A stretch of DNA of 60,698 bases from Cytidiella melzeri. Its lineage: Eukaryota; Basidiomycota; Agaricomycetes; Polyporales; Irpicaceae. Each line of letters starts with the position of its first letter. The first letter of the stretch is position 1. The notes under the pieces were generated by a model. That model was not told the origin of the DNA. It searched no databases and worked only from the letters and a program-made list of their open reading frames with translations. Of the stretch, positions 44,983 to 57,569 are shown one piece after another. Location of the stretch: positions 1 through 60,698 of the forward strand of contig JABYQR010000281.1 in NCBI GenBank assembly GCA_022592445.1. Reading direction: 5' to 3'. Both the position numbers and the translations under genes were made by a program.

Positions 44983-45208
44983 ACACAATGAGAGTTCATT
45001 TCCTTCCGAGTCGTACTGGGTCTAAAGTGGATCGTGTATGAGATCCAATTATAATTAGTGAATGTATATAGTAGGCATATATATCGCGAGAGTCCTTCCA
45101 TAGCGGGTATCAAGAGAGCAAAGCAAACGTGTCCAAAAAAAATCACACAAATCGCATCCTATAACACCATGAGCCTACTGAGACCTTGGTCAAGAATAAA
45201 ACAAAGCC

Positions 45209-48200
45209 TCACCTAGCCGATAGAATCGCCCAAGCCGCAATCCTATACCCAACAGTAAGAGCCACGCACGCTATAGTCAGCCTCCAAGGAACGACATCCT
45301 GGAATCCAAAGAGATCGAGCACTTGCTCTCCATCAACAGCGGTACACGCTCCGTCAGCGATGTCCGCCGGAGAGCAATTAAACTGCAGCCCACGCATCTC
45401 GTTGACAAGCAAAACCCGCGCTGCGTATTTCATGGGAAAAATCCACGCAATGTCGTCCAGGAATCCCGCAAGGGACGCCGAGAACACGCTGCTGGATTGG
45501 GAGGCAACAGTAAGAAAGACCGAGACGAGGGAGACGGAGAGACCCATGGTGTCAAAGAACGACGCGAACGCGATGCCGATACTTTCGCCGAAATTCAATT
45601 GCGCCCATATCACCACCGAGTATTCAAAATATATCCGTGAACTCGTCCGCATGCCAGTGGCGACGTTCATGATGACGGAGAATATCAGCGCGGAGATGAA
45701 CTCGGGGATGAAGGCAAAGAGGGTAAACGCGATGATGAACGTCGCGCTGGAGTATCTCCCTCCGGCAGACTTGTAGTCGTAGAAGAACACCGTCTTTTCC
45801 ATCGGATACGTCGCCGCAAGGTTGAGGAAGCCAACGAAGCTGAGAGACGACGTGCATTCAGCAATGATACCGATGCGATCCTGTGCACCGGTAGGTCCCT
45901 TGCTGAGTCGAAGGTAAAAAATGTAAAAGCAAACTGCCAGAATCGGGGCTTGACTCCATCTGCAAGAGCCTTGTCAGCTCATAAGATATATGACAAAAAG
46001 ACGTAATGCCACACCTCGTCCAGAAGAGATCAGACTGGCGCCAAGTATTGCGCAGCGTGCGTTCCAACACAACAGGCAAAGCGATCCATATCGGCGTGTG
46101 TTCCGGCCTATCTTCTAGCTGCAACGTACTGCCCTTCACTTGATGCTCCGTTGCTGCGAACTCCGCCAACTTCTCGTGGCGATTATGCCAGTGGTCAATG
46201 AGGGTCCTGATCCGCGCTGTACTGGCTTCAAGTCGCTCTGCCCCGCGAACGTCGACGGAGATGAGGTCCATACAGTAATCAGACGGGTTGTAAAGAGGAG
46301 GGCACACATAGCCAGCGAGAGCAAAGTGGGGCAGAAGCTGGTCACGAGGGCCATGAAAGACGACGTTTCCCTGCTACAACGTGATTTAGTAATTTATGTG
46401 GTATACCACAAACAATTCCTGCACTTACCTTGGCAAGAATCGTAAAGTTATCAGCCATATTGTAGATATCGCTGCGCGGCTGATGCAACGAAGCGATAAC
46501 AGTACGCCTTGACTGGGATGAGATTGATCTCAAAAGCTATAGGTTGAAGAACATACCCGCTACGTGCTATATCCTGCAGCGCTTCCATGACGTTTCGAGC
46601 CGTGTTTGCATCCAGTCCGCTCGTCTATGCCGCGTTAGCAGAGCAGAAGAATCAGCTCAAAAGACAGCTTACAGGTTCATCGACGATCAGAACCGCTGGA
46701 TCGTTGATCTGAAAGTTGAAAGACAAGGTCAAAGGGGTTCTCTCACATTCAATAAACAATCAGACCATTTGACAAGCCAGAGATAACCTTCGTTTCTCGC
46801 CACCAGATATCCCCTTCAGTAGTTCCCCACCCACCATGATATTCGCACAGTCACGAAGACCGAGCATCTTCAACACTTCCTCCGCCCTCGCGATCTTTGT
46901 CTTCCGGCTGATCGTGCTCGGCAGCTTGATCATCGCAGCATACCGCAAAGTCTCTCGAACGGTCAGAGCAGGAAGATGATAATTGTCATCTGCACATACA
47001 TCTGAGCACTAAAATTGCGGCACACCATCTTGCAAGAAACGCACCTTGCTCGACAAACGCACAAATATGCCTGGTTCGCTTCGACGCAGGCACACCATTA
47101 AACAGCAGCTTCCCCTGCGGCTCAAACGAGCTCAAGACCCCCGCTTTCAACGGCCTCCCAGCACACATCCTCAGGAACGTAGACTTCCCCGACCCACTAG
47201 GTCCCATAATTACAGAGACCTCACCACTCGGAAACCTCGCCGACACGTCCGTCAAGATCGGCGTCTCTACTTTTTCCAGCGACGGCAATTTCCTCCGGAC
47301 ATGAAAGAGTTTGACGTTCTCCGCGACGACGTCCACACGTCCACGGATGATGTCTATCTCAGGATCCGACTGTTCCTTGCCCTTGTGGTGGTCCGACGAC
47401 ACCTTCCGCGCGTGCTGGACACCACCCGGTTTCCACAGCGTCAACAACAGCCACGACAAGAACAGCACAACAACTATGAAGCCCAATAACCCTAGAAACA
47501 TCGGCCATATCGGCTGTTCTGGCGAGATGCGGAGAGCGCGGAGGGCGTTCGAGCCAGAGCATTGAGAAAGGGCGGGTCCGGTGACGCCTTCGCAGGCGAA
47601 ATCGCGTTCGCGCAATTGGGTGATGACGACAATCCGGAAGGAGAAGAAGTATGGGGATATCCAGCGGAACCAGCGGATCCAGCCTGGGACGTTGACAAGG
47701 AAGAAGCCTGGGGAGAGGAGAAAGAAAATCGACAGGGCGTTGCCTAGCAGGGAAGCACGTGCAAAGCTTCGCTGGCAAGGTAAAGTATGTCAGGTCATAC
47801 AATCAGCGGGCTACAGGAAGATGTAAATTCCCGCTCACCTCGATGCTAGCGGCGAACAAAGCCCATGACACGAACGAAATCTGGATCATGATCAAATCAA
47901 TAACGAAAACACCAAAGTTATAGTGCAAGTCATCCATGCGCATGTTGCAAATAAAGTAGACCAAGACGCTGTAGAGGAATGGTCCGAAGATGTTGATTGG
48001 CAGCCACGCCAACAGCTCACTGGCCATCCATGCAAAAGGCTTGTACAGCCCGTCTTCGAGCTCCCGGTCCAACACAACCATTGAGGTGCACCACTTGTAT
48101 GTCCAGACCACCTGTGACATGTATCCATACACGGGCACAACTTGAAACGAGAGTGTCTTGAGTGATTGGATGTCTGCGGGGGACGAGCCTAGTTGGTAGA

Positions 48201-49783
48201 AGGTGATGCCCATAAGTATGCCCAGTATGATTGCTTGAAGAAAGTGACCGATAAGTTCGGGAAACGCTCGCCACATATTCTTGAACGACCGTGGCGAGAG
48301 AATGAACGTTTGCTGAAGAGTGTTGTGCCGCTTCGTCACTGACGATGACTTGCCTGGTGTAGGCCCATCAGCAACAGCGCCGGCATTAGCTTCGACATCC
48401 TCATGTTTTCCGAAACCTGACATCCGCCCACTCCACCCATGGTGCTTCTTCTCTGGCACAGCAAGGGGCTCGCCGCCACGTTTCTCTACCTCTGTCCTTT
48501 GCCTTTCGTTCCAAGCCAGGACCAACTTCTCCACTCGCTCCCTCCCCTCCCGCTCCTCCACCTCGTCCCGAGTGTCCACGCTGCTCACGTCAATGAGAAA
48601 GTCGAGGGGGTTCGTCCGTTCTTGAGGAGTGTGTCCTAGAGCTTTGAACCACGTAAGGGACTCTTTCGTCGGCCCTGAGTAGACGACAGAGCCACGGGAC
48701 ATGAGGAGAATGCTGTTGAAAAGATAAAACGCGTCCGAGCGAGGTTGGTGCAAAGAAATAAGGATCGTGCGTCCCTTGCGAGAGAGTCTAGAGAGTGTGA
48801 GGAGGAGATGGTATGCCGTGAAAGAGTCTATGACAGATAGCTTCAGCATGCCATCAATACGGCTCGTGCAGAATACAGGAACGTACCCAAACCGGTGGTG
48901 ACCTCGTCCAGGATAAGGACACTCGGAAAACTAACGAGCACACATCCAATACTCAGCCGTCTCTTTTCTCCACCTGAAATACCCTTTTGGCCTGTTGTCC
49001 CTGATCCTCCGACGGTGGTCTCGGCGCATGCAGCTAGACCGAGTTCCTGAATGGTCTGTTCCACGATTTCTGAGATGTAGTCGTGCGCGGACTTGGGGAG
49101 TCGCAGACGTGCTGCACTGACGAGAGTCTCACGGACTGCGAGGAAATAAGTGTGAATGCAAGAGCAACACCCTGTACGTTTCAAAGGCTGAACTCACCAG
49201 TAAGATGAGGTAACAGGTAATCATGCTGCCTCACGAACCCTACCACGTTGCTGATCATTCCCTTCTTCAGAAGTCCCTCTGTATCGCGTCCACCGCTGTC
49301 GTTGGCCGTTGATGGCACAAAACTCACGTTACCTGCGACAATTGGTAGGCCATTGAGCCTGTTGGCGACAGCGTGTAGCATTGTAGTCTTTCCCGACCCC
49401 GACCCGCCAATAATCGCCATCATCTCTCCTGCCTGTATGCGCGCGTTGACATTGCGGATGATACGGTCATCCCCAGCAGGCTGTCCTGACGCACTATCGT
49501 CGACCTTCTTACGACGAGAGAGCCTGTCCGTGATCGACTGAGGGATTGGGATTGGGATTGGGGTGGGTATGTAGACTTTGTGCGGGGGAATGCCGATGGA
49601 GAGGTTGTCGATGATAACGTCGTAGGAGGGCGGAGGCGGTAACGACAGTATGCGCTGTTGGCTGTTGTCCGAGTCTTCTTCAGTGTCCCTCAGGATGTCA
49701 GGTATCATCACCTCCGACTTTTCAGAGTCGAGCGGCTCAGACAGAACATCGCCTACTACAGTCATCTTGTCGTCTGTGTCCAT
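45209..49783 (-). CDS. Full-length ABCG (white-type) transporter, NBD-TMD-NBD-TMD
   Basis: Ten exons (49783-49198, 49135-48887, 48827-47839, 47771-47045, 46989-46766, 46708-46673, 46624-46557, 46507-46429, 46370-46015, 45959-45209) encode 1354 aa. The first ATPase has Walker A GGSGSGKTT (about 126-134), signature ISGGEKRRL and Walker B VLILDEVTTGL. An ABC2-type membrane domain follows (FLQAIILGILMGITFYQLG onward). The second ATPase has GPSGSGKST, ISGGEKRRL and VLIVDEPTSGLD, and the final membrane domain ends in ILSAR. Both ATP sites look catalytically complete apart from V for P in the first DEPT-like motif. This is the duplicated white-type architecture rather than the PDR type: there is no degenerate NBD1 and no long PDR motif. 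Export of lipids or xenobiotics at the plasma membrane is inferred. Confidence 0.92.
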
Positions 49784-49919
49784 GATGAGGCCGTTGAGGA
49801 ACGGGTGTGATAGCAGTTACGGGTAGAGTGTCATGCTCATGGACGGTCACTACCAACTGGAAGGAAGGAGAACAACGGTGGGATGGGCGCGCCTGTGGGA
49901 TCGCTAAATCAGGCCGGGA
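49784..49919. promoter_or_regulatory. Short divergent promoter, ABCG / small ORF
   Basis: Only 136 bp lie between the ABCG start and the ATG at 49920. If the small ORF is real, the two genes share a bidirectional promoter. No TATA box is visible. Confidence 0.3.
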
Positions 49920-50255
49920 TTGGCGGCGATGACGATCACTTCACCTCCTACCATTACAAGAGCTACCGACGCGACAGCGACGGCCCTACTCAGGCTGTAT
50001 GTCAAGACTGAGGAAGGCGTGATTGGAGAAGCTAAAGTGGAAACGTGCTGCACAGGGACGTACACACGGACATTGTACCCCGAGCTCTTTTCCAGCGTAG
50101 ACTGCAAGTCAATTCGAGTCGTGTACGAGCCATCGAGTGAGTGGCGTCACCTTGTCCTCGACTTTCTCTCGGCTGCAGCTTCATATCACAGACCTGAACG
50201 CTCTTTACATCCGACGCTCACGCTTGATGAGCTTCTTCAATTCTTAGGGGAGTAA
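49920..50255 (+). CDS. Small hypothetical protein (111 aa)
   Basis: A single open frame from ATG 49920 to 50255 encodes a soluble, Thr/Ala-rich N-terminus followed by a more ordered part (ELFSSVDCKSIRVVYEPSSE, then LDELLQFLGE). There is no signal peptide, membrane segment or recognised domain. Its position directly divergent from the ABCG gene and its mixed composition favour a real gene over chance, but I cannot assign a family. Confidence 0.4.
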   Translation: MAAMTITSPPTITRATDATATALLRLYVKTEEGVIGEAKVETCCTGTYTRTLYPELFSSVDCKSIRVVYEPSSEWRHLVLDFLSAAASYHRPERSLHPTLTLDELLQFLGE

Positions 50256-50544
50256 CAATCAAAGAGCCGTGAGAATACAGGATGTTGGAACGTCGCCAAC
50301 GAGGTCGGAGAAACAGGCGACGACATGGCACAACAAAACACATCGAACCTGCGCACAGAAGGTCTGCCAATAACTATCGCAAAGTGGCGCTTTGTATGAT
50401 TGCTGTGCTCAGCTCCTGGGTAACCAGCCGTGCATGTAATTGGAGGTAGCAGAAACCATACAACGTAGCTCGAGCATGCACCTCCAAACTTCAATTACCC
50501 TCTTGCATTCACCCACACTGTCCCTCACGTTTCCAGTCTCTGTC

Positions 50545-52478
50545 ATGTTACAGCGTGCCGTGTTTTCGCGGCAAACCCTACGCCATCGCTTTGGGCTCGA
50601 CCGTCGTAGCCGCGGCGGGAGGGTACTGGTATCTCCACTCTAATCCTACCTATCAAGCGTGTACCAAGGAAATCAGAAGACCATCGCCTCTGTCACGTCC
50701 TGTGGATTCCTCCTTCGTGAGTATGGATGCTTGACGAACTGAAGGAACCAGGGAAGACACAAGGCCATACCTACACAGGAGTGTCCTCTTTATCGTCGGT
50801 GGAGGTGCTACAGGAGCTGGCTCAACGCTTGACGCTGCCGGCAGAGGACTGAAGGCTGCTCTGGCCGACGGGTCAGGTTTCAGCTCAGGTGAAAGTGACT
50901 TCGTTCTCCGATTGCCTCGTCTCGACTTCTGTATGTTACCTGCCAGGAACATGTGCGAAATCCGCGAAGCTCGTCCACGGAGGAGTAAGGGTACCTGCAA
51001 AAAACTGTCATGCAATTCGACTACGAGCAGTACAAGGTGGTTCGCGAGCGTCGAATTTTTCTGCAGACCGCACCCCTCTTCTCTGCCATGCTCCTGATTA
51101 TGGTCCCAATCTACAAGTAAGCGTGTGCTTCACTCGCTCTGACCCCGATTGTGACAATACTCAGTTGCTGGCAGGCGCCGTACTACTAGTCAGGTTGCAA
51201 AATGTACGACATACTGGTAGGCAAAGAGAATATGGAGCATCCTACCTCATAAGCTAGGGCAAAGCTCTCGAGGCCTTCCCTATGCTAAAGCAAGAGGGCC
51301 TCGTCGGTGCTTTGGTTAATTACGACGGTTAGCATTGTTGTTTGTCATAGTATCTTCCTCTGATTTTGATATGTTAGGGCAACACAACGACACACGAATG
51401 AACTTGGCCCTCGTCATGCCTGCTGTTCAACAAGGCGCCACGGTTGCGAATTACGTCGAGGTCATGAATATTACATCAGCATACTTCGGGGACCGGGAAA
51501 CTGTACGGTGCATGAGTGACAGACAAGCTAGCGGGACAAGAAAATTGACGTTCGTGCAAAGGATTACAGCCCATGGTTTCACCCGCGGTATTCGCTCAGA
51601 GTGATAAACATGCAGAGAGTCATCAATGCGCCTGGTCCTTTCTCAGACACACTTCTTACCATGGATAACCCTTCGCGTCAACCAAATGTTCACACCTCTT
51701 CAGGCATGCACATCGTACTCTCAAAATACCATTCTGCGCAAACGATGGGCTACTTGACTCCTCCACTTCGGATGGCCGTGACGTCTTCTCACTCCCATGG
51801 CAGGGTAGCACGGTCACAGGAATCAATGCCTGGCCATCTGACATAGAAGAAAATCGGGCTGCGAATCAAGACGACATTCGATGGGTGCTGGAGGAGATCC
51901 GTCGGTACCTCAGCCCATCAAGGTCCGCCGTGGCGATGTTCCAGTGCGTCGTCGGGTTTACGGCCGCATACCTGCCTCGAAGAGACGGACTGTTGACGAT
52001 TGCCGGTGGCAAGTGGACGACGTACAGGGCTGTGGCTAAGGAGACTGTCGATATCGATGAAACGGTCAAGGTGTTCGCTTTGAAGCTAACGAGCGGCTGT
52101 GTTACGCAGAGGCCGAGACTTATCAGTAGTGATGGGTGGAGTCGCAATGTGTTCATCAGCCTTGTGAAAGGGTACGCGCATGTTTTTTTCCATTGATATG
52201 CCAACGACTGATTGTTACGTTAATTCCGCTTTTCTGATAGCTACGGGGACTGCACCTGGGAGGGTACGTGAATTGGCTCGGCCCACCGGGAAGGCGTGGC
52301 CGTTACACGAAATTCGTATCGCTGGAGATTACCCGTGTACGCACGTCGATCTCTCCTCCATGATATACACCGTCCGTTGCCGTGATCCCTCCCGAACATC
52401 AACAACGAAGTCCGTTACGCAGACCGCAACGATTACGTTCAGAAGGCCGTAGAATTCGTCGCCGACCTCACCCGTTGA
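50545..52478 (+). pseudogene. GUT2: Decayed copy of mitochondrial FAD glycerol-3-phosphate dehydrogenase
   Basis: Fragments in all three frames line up in order with Gut2, the inner-membrane FAD enzyme that oxidises glycerol-3-phosphate. Seen in order: a start MLQRAVFSRQTLRH; a frame-shifted transmembrane piece GGYWYLHSNPTYQA; VGGGATGAGSTLDAAGRGLK (FAD-binding); AKLVHGGVR; a shifted VMQFDYEQYKVVRERRIFLQ; TRMNLALVMPAVQQGATVANY; GPFSDTLLTMDNPS; DDIRWVLEEIRRYLSP; LTIAGGKWTTYRAVAKETVD; and a shifted VRYADRN near 52415. At least four frameshifts and one stop break it, and segments are missing. It stops where an LTR fragment begins at 52474. An active GUT2 must lie elsewhere in the genome, so this is a broken duplicate. 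Confidence 0.88.
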
Positions 52479-52594
52479 ACCAGGACTACTCAGTACTCTC
52501 AAGTACTTCGCTTACCACACCTCTTACACTCTATCTCACACCACCTCTCCAAGTTTATCAACTTATCTGGTGAGTAGTAACCTTAACTGTTACA
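52474..52594 (+). mobile_element. 3'-terminal fragment of the same LTR family (121 bp)
   Basis: The segment matches the last 121 bp of the LTRs at 11793 and 57570, from the 'gttga..ggactac' stretch to the terminal CTGTTACA. The 5' 570-600 bp are missing. It abuts the GUT2 pseudogene directly and no retroelement internal sequence follows. Confidence 0.85.
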
Positions 52595-53483
52595 GCTGAC
52601 AGTGCAACTTGTGTGTCCTGCAAGCTTGTACAACATCTTGGGATTGGTGTCCAATGTACTTCCTGAACAGCTCGGTATGAATGTAGAAAGGTGGCCCAGC
52701 CACAACAAAATGCCTACTATTTGAAGACCTTGCATGAGGGTGTGGAAGATAGCACTGGTGTAGCAAGGGCTGCAAGGCAAAGGAATTTGTGATTGAGGCT
52801 GTCGTAGCTGCAATAATCATGTGATTATTCTATCTGTGGTATCGGGTCTAGATGCAACGCAGCGTTAGCAAAATTATGGGGGAGGTCCAGGTGGCCACCA
52901 CACCAAAGAAAGGGGAAATTGGCCCGATGCGGCAGCCGCTTCCATATGAAGTATATTTCCTCCTCGAACTATTACACCGCCAACTGAGTGCCATGTCTTG
53001 TCCATGTGAACGCGCCATCAGTGAGTCAGCGGGCCCGTGATGCTGTAGCTACATGCCGACCATATGTCGGCCAGCTGGCCGTTGCAGCTGGCACTTTTGG
53101 CTGGTGGTCATGTAGGAATTCATGTTGCAACGATATGTACACTTCACATGGCCCGAGCACGACAATTATGAATGACCCACCTGGCTGTAACCTGCCTACC
53201 ATCCGATAGCAAGACATGTCTGAATCCCCTCACGCGCTATTAGGCGCTTAATATCAGCATGTTACGACGGAGGCCGATGCTGTCTCCCTCGACGCTCAGC
53301 ACTCTGGCATACATCAAACTAGCTGGAAACTATTCAGAGGGTATATAGGATGTGATATAAGTACATGCGGTCGTTATGAAAACTGTCGCTCGAGTACAGG
53401 ACAGAAATTACACCTACAAAAACCAATTGCACGGTCAATGTGGGAAATGCGGATGGTAAGAACTGCAACAGCGACTGCACCTT
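52595..53483. other. Non-coding or decayed sequence
   Basis: No supported gene. A short plus-strand frame at 52852-53040 has no recognisable family. The stretch separates the LTR fragment from the unrecognised minus-strand ORF. Confidence 0.35.
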
Positions 53484-54203
53484 TCATAGATTGTCGTACG
53501 TATCCCTCTTGTCGGAATGCATGGAAGCCTCTTCGAGCTCAGTCCGTGCAGTCTGCTCGATCCTTGCAAATGCCTCCATTGCCACGATAGCATTCTTCAT
53601 CGTCGAGAGAATGCTCAGCTGAGCACTTGAATCCTCCGCCAACGAAGCCCTTGTTACCGCAGGAATTGCTCGAAGCAGCTCTGTCATCACAATGGAATGT
53701 TCAGCCTGAACAGGTGTCAGGCCCGACCAAGGAGATACGGACAGCTGCTGTCCAACCAGATTGCGCGCGTCGAAGACGAAGGTGTTCACGAGACGCTCTT
53801 CCGCATCTGCCAGTGCACAAGAGTGATAAAGATCTTCTCGCAGGTGCGGACAGAACTGATCTAGTAACGGCAGCTGATATGCAAAATCGTTGTTGGCGTA
53901 GTCAGGTCCTCGTAGAATGTCGCGCAGGGGAGATCGCATGGCACGGAGAAGTGGCTTTGATTCACGAGTCCCCACCGCAACACTGTGGTAAGTGCGAGCA
54001 CACGACTTGTCAGTGCTGTTAGTCAGTGATTCCTGCGATAACTGCGCGCTGAATGCGTCGTTACTGAGCACATCCAAATCACGGTGGTGAGAACATGCCC
54101 AGATATGAAGATGACTTGGTTGCGCACCTTGATTCCATCTTCCAAATCTCTCCTCAAGCAGTTGCTGTGAATGTGTGAGGCAAGAGGCGCCATACTGTCC
54201 CAT
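53484..54203 (-). CDS. Unrecognised 239-aa ORF
   Basis: A single minus-strand frame from 54203 to 53484, free of stops for 239 codons. The product is soluble, moderately acidic and alpha-helical in character. It begins MGQYGASCLTHSQQLLEERF, and the last 100 residues are Ala/Glu-rich (LTPVQAEHSIVMTELLRAIP, then ARIEQTARTELEEASM). I recognise no domain. It lies between TE remnants and the disrupted repeat-family gene, so it may be a TE-associated or captured exon. No flanking exons could be joined with confidence. Confidence 0.4.
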   Translation of the reverse strand: MGQYGASCLTHSQQLLEERFGRWNQGAQPSHLHIWACSHHRDLDVLSNDAFSAQLSQESLTNSTDKSCARTYHSVAVGTRESKPLLRAMRSPLRDILRGPDYANNDFAYQLPLLDQFCPHLREDLYHSCALADAEERLVNTFVFDARNLVGQQLSVSPWSGLTPVQAEHSIVMTELLRAIPAVTRASLAEDSSAQLSILSTMKNAIVAMEAFARIEQTARTELEEASMHSDKRDTYDNL

Positions 54204-54616
54204 TATTTATATACGCACCTTGAGGGGCCAAGCATCGTTGTTGTGGTCAAAAGCAAGGTGGCCGTTGACCGTCGCTGTCTGATGAAGATTGAACTTTCCA
54301 TATAAGGAGCCAATTTAGCGCTTATTGTTGTGCGCCTCAATCAATGGTGTCAACATTCATCTGTTCTCTGGTACATTATACATCTATCTTACCATCCCAA
54401 AAAAACCTGGCAGTAGATTCATATCAGTACAGTGATCTCAAGTGGTTTTTTCATGTGTAGCAAGTAAATTGAGCAGTCTATAACCTGTTTACACGGGCGA
54501 GCACTTACCACTTAGCCGAAACGGTTTGTGATTTGACGACACAGAAATCCTACTACTCTCTCCTGAATGCTAATAGAATACGCTATAACATATTATACAT
54601 TGCGCTTATTGTCATA

Positions 54617-57569
54617 TTAAGGTGAGTCCGAGTCAGACAGATCATGAGCTACTTCTTCGCCTTCATTTGAGTTCTTCATCGGTAACGAAGCCTCCGTTAA
54701 CATGAATCCTGGCTGCTCTTCCTTGTCCTCTTGCCCTCTTTTGCGTTTGCGACTACCTTGGGAGGTCTCTCCACCAACACCCTCAAGTGTGACATCCTTG
54801 TTGGCCTGGGCAGCAGCTTTCTTGGCGGCTCTGTTCTTTTTCTGCGTCGCTCGCTTCTCATTTTGTGTACGCCGCAAGTCCCTCGAGATCTCTTCATGCT
54901 TGGCTGCGCGGTCTTGGTACAATGGCACTGGTGCAGACAGTGAGCGAGGAATCACCATGCGGATGAGATGTGCATTATGAAAAGCATGCATGTTCACGAT
55001 GAATCGATCAGTTGCAGCGTTGTGGCGATGTTCAATAAACGTCTCCGCTATAGATGTTTTCAGCCGTTCTTGCATCTGCGGCCTCTTTCCAGTTGCCTGA
55101 CATCCCGCACGCGAGCAGTCGTGCTGAGCGTTGAACTTGAATTTCACATTCTGGAGCAGAAGTTCAGCAAACTCGTTAATGTTGCAAATGACAGTGAGGT
55201 TCAAACCTTTGCTAGTACGGCTACTCGCTGATGCTCCCCATGACGCCGCTGTAGAAACGGCATCTGATACACCTCATGGCGAGTGGCAGCTAGCTGAAAG
55301 ACATCTATAACGACTAAACATCTTGAAGTTGAGATGCTTGATACCACAATCTCTTCCACTTGCCCAACGCCGGTGTTTTGCTATTGCTCGTGAGGTTAAT
55401 ATGTAGTCCGTAAATAAACAATACTGACGTACATCAAGTGGAGATGAAGCAAATATCCACGAGCCCACGCTGCACTCTTCTTTGGATTGCGCCACAAACC
55501 ACTTCACTCGAAAGCATTCTTCTTCGCCGTATGAGGTGGAGTTCAAACACCAAGCGACTGCCGTTGTCGAAAGCATAAATGATGGCCGCTCTTTGATTCC
55601 TTTCTGTAGTGGTTCGAGTTTGCATGAGCCTGCGAGTAAAGACGTGACAAAGTTAGTATATATATACGTAGGTGTGTCGAGGTCAAAAAATGATTTCGTA
55701 CCAATGTCCTGATCAGGTGGGAAATTCCATCCAATGAGCCGCTGAAGCATCGGCTGCTTCTGCAACATGTCTCGGATGCCCCAACCTGCTGCAGTCCACT
55801 TGGTACCATTCCGCTCTAGCCACCACCCACCCGTTAAACGGTGCTTCATGCTTTCCTGCTCAGCAATCTGGATAGCAATGTCACGGCTAGGCGCCTGATG
55901 ATTTGAGAAAATCGAGCAGAAGCGAAAGATGGCATTGAAGCTTTCAAAACCTTCCGTGCTCATACCCACGAGAGGACCAAAGCGCAGGATGTCTGCTCGA
56001 GCATGAACCTGTAGATGTAGCTTGATTTTTTTGAGAATTTTCGTCGGATCAATCTCCGCAAATGTATCGAGAACATTGCCAACTGCAATATCCACGTCGT
56101 CCTGTAAAAGCATAGCGCTTGGAACAACGCTATAGCATAGGAATATGGTTTGACGTACCAGATAATCAACCATGTTATAGATCTCAGGGATCCAAAGAAG
56201 TGCCGACAGCTCGCCAATAGCATGCCACATCCGGAACTGAAGCGGAGGAACCAGATCATGAACATGAAAGAATGTTGTCTGAGCTAATGTCTTCAGCTGA
56301 CGGCCAATCAATGAGTTCGCATATTGTAGAATATAACTGGAACATATCGGATGAATGGATAAGCCGTCAACATTTGTTGCTTGAAGACGGCGCGCATAAA
56401 GATCCTTCTGTACTGCGTTCCAGCTGGTATGTGTTCCATGCCAACCGTACTTGACTAAGCCAAGAAGAATAGTATGGAGGATTTTGATAGGAGTATCAGA
56501 GGTAGGATCGAAGCCTATCTTTCTATAATGAGCAACGTCAAGAATGATAGGTAAAAATGGATCGGACCTTTGAGCGTAAGAAACCCGCTATATATATCCG
56601 CGTTATGATCTATAACCCACTGGCGAAGTTCTGTTTGAATATCCTCCCAGGAGCGAGACGAGTCTTCTGCCTTCATCGCTTTTCCGCACTCGATTAAGTG
56701 ATCTATCCAGAACTGAGAATACGCATCTTTCACGCCAGTTGCAGTTTGTATGTCCTTGATGCGTTGAGCTACGCCTCCACATGCAAGCGTGAACTGAGTC
56801 CGCAACGAGTCGAGAACGCTCTCTTTCGTTCGAGACTTTCCCGGCTGGTGTATCAGTATTAGAATGATAGCGCACCGGAGTATAGTTGAGGTTCTTGAAA
56901 CATACTTTGAAAAGCCGCTCAAATCCTTCCGTACTCTCTTTTTCCTCGCCAGTCCCACCCGCGTCACATTTACGACAGAATAGATTACCAGCACCTCCAA
57001 TATGTGCAGAAACCTCACTCTGCATTGGGTTGTCGGAAGGAGCTGCATTGACAAACAGGCGAAATAATGCGTCTTGACCGGTCATCGCGTCACGAACACG
57101 AACGGGTTCTTCGTGTGTTTTCCTGACGGTTCAACGAGTTAGCCAAGTATATGTAGTGATATACTAACTTACTCGACAATGTTCTTGAATCCGGTGAATT
57201 GCTCAGCTATGCTGGCATGAGTTGACGTCGAGATAAAGTGAGTATGATACTCCTGCTGGAGTAGCGAGCGAGGAAGATTACGATGGGTCATATAGCTGTT
57301 GAGATGCTTGTTCCAAGACTTCAAACGATTTCCTGATACGTCGTCACCGAAATAATCCACGAAGCTGGTGTACAGCGGCGCTCCATTTGCAATGATCCGT
57401 AAAGGATTGGGCATTGCAGTCTTGTACATAAGACTTGACTCTAAAGCAGGATACGCCAGCATTGAGCACATAGACTGATGACAACGTGAATCAGCGCTAC
57501 TAGCTTACCGTGCCACTCTGGGAGCTTTCCGTCGGCTTTGAGATCGAAGTAATTCTTTTCCATAGACGC
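54617..57569 (-). pseudogene. Large uncharacterised repetitive-family gene, 5' end cut by an LTR retrotransposon
   Basis: Nine exons on the minus strand keep one frame for about 827 codons: 57569-57509 (truncated), 57440-57173, 57122-56906, 56844-56568, 56514-56159, 56101-55702, 55629-55433, 55380-55207, 55150-54617. Features in order: [56 protein letters not shown]; a CRKC zinc-knuckle-like pair; ILHTILLGLVKYGWHGTH; RFGPLVGMSTEGFESFNAIF; and a basic, Lys/Arg-rich coiled tail ending acidic. I recognise this as a protein family present in many copies in mushroom genomes and usually left as hypothetical; it is probably of transposon origin, though no DDE triad or TIRs are evident to me. The frame runs directly into the LTR at 57570, so the N-terminal part is separated from the rest. 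Confidence 0.7.
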
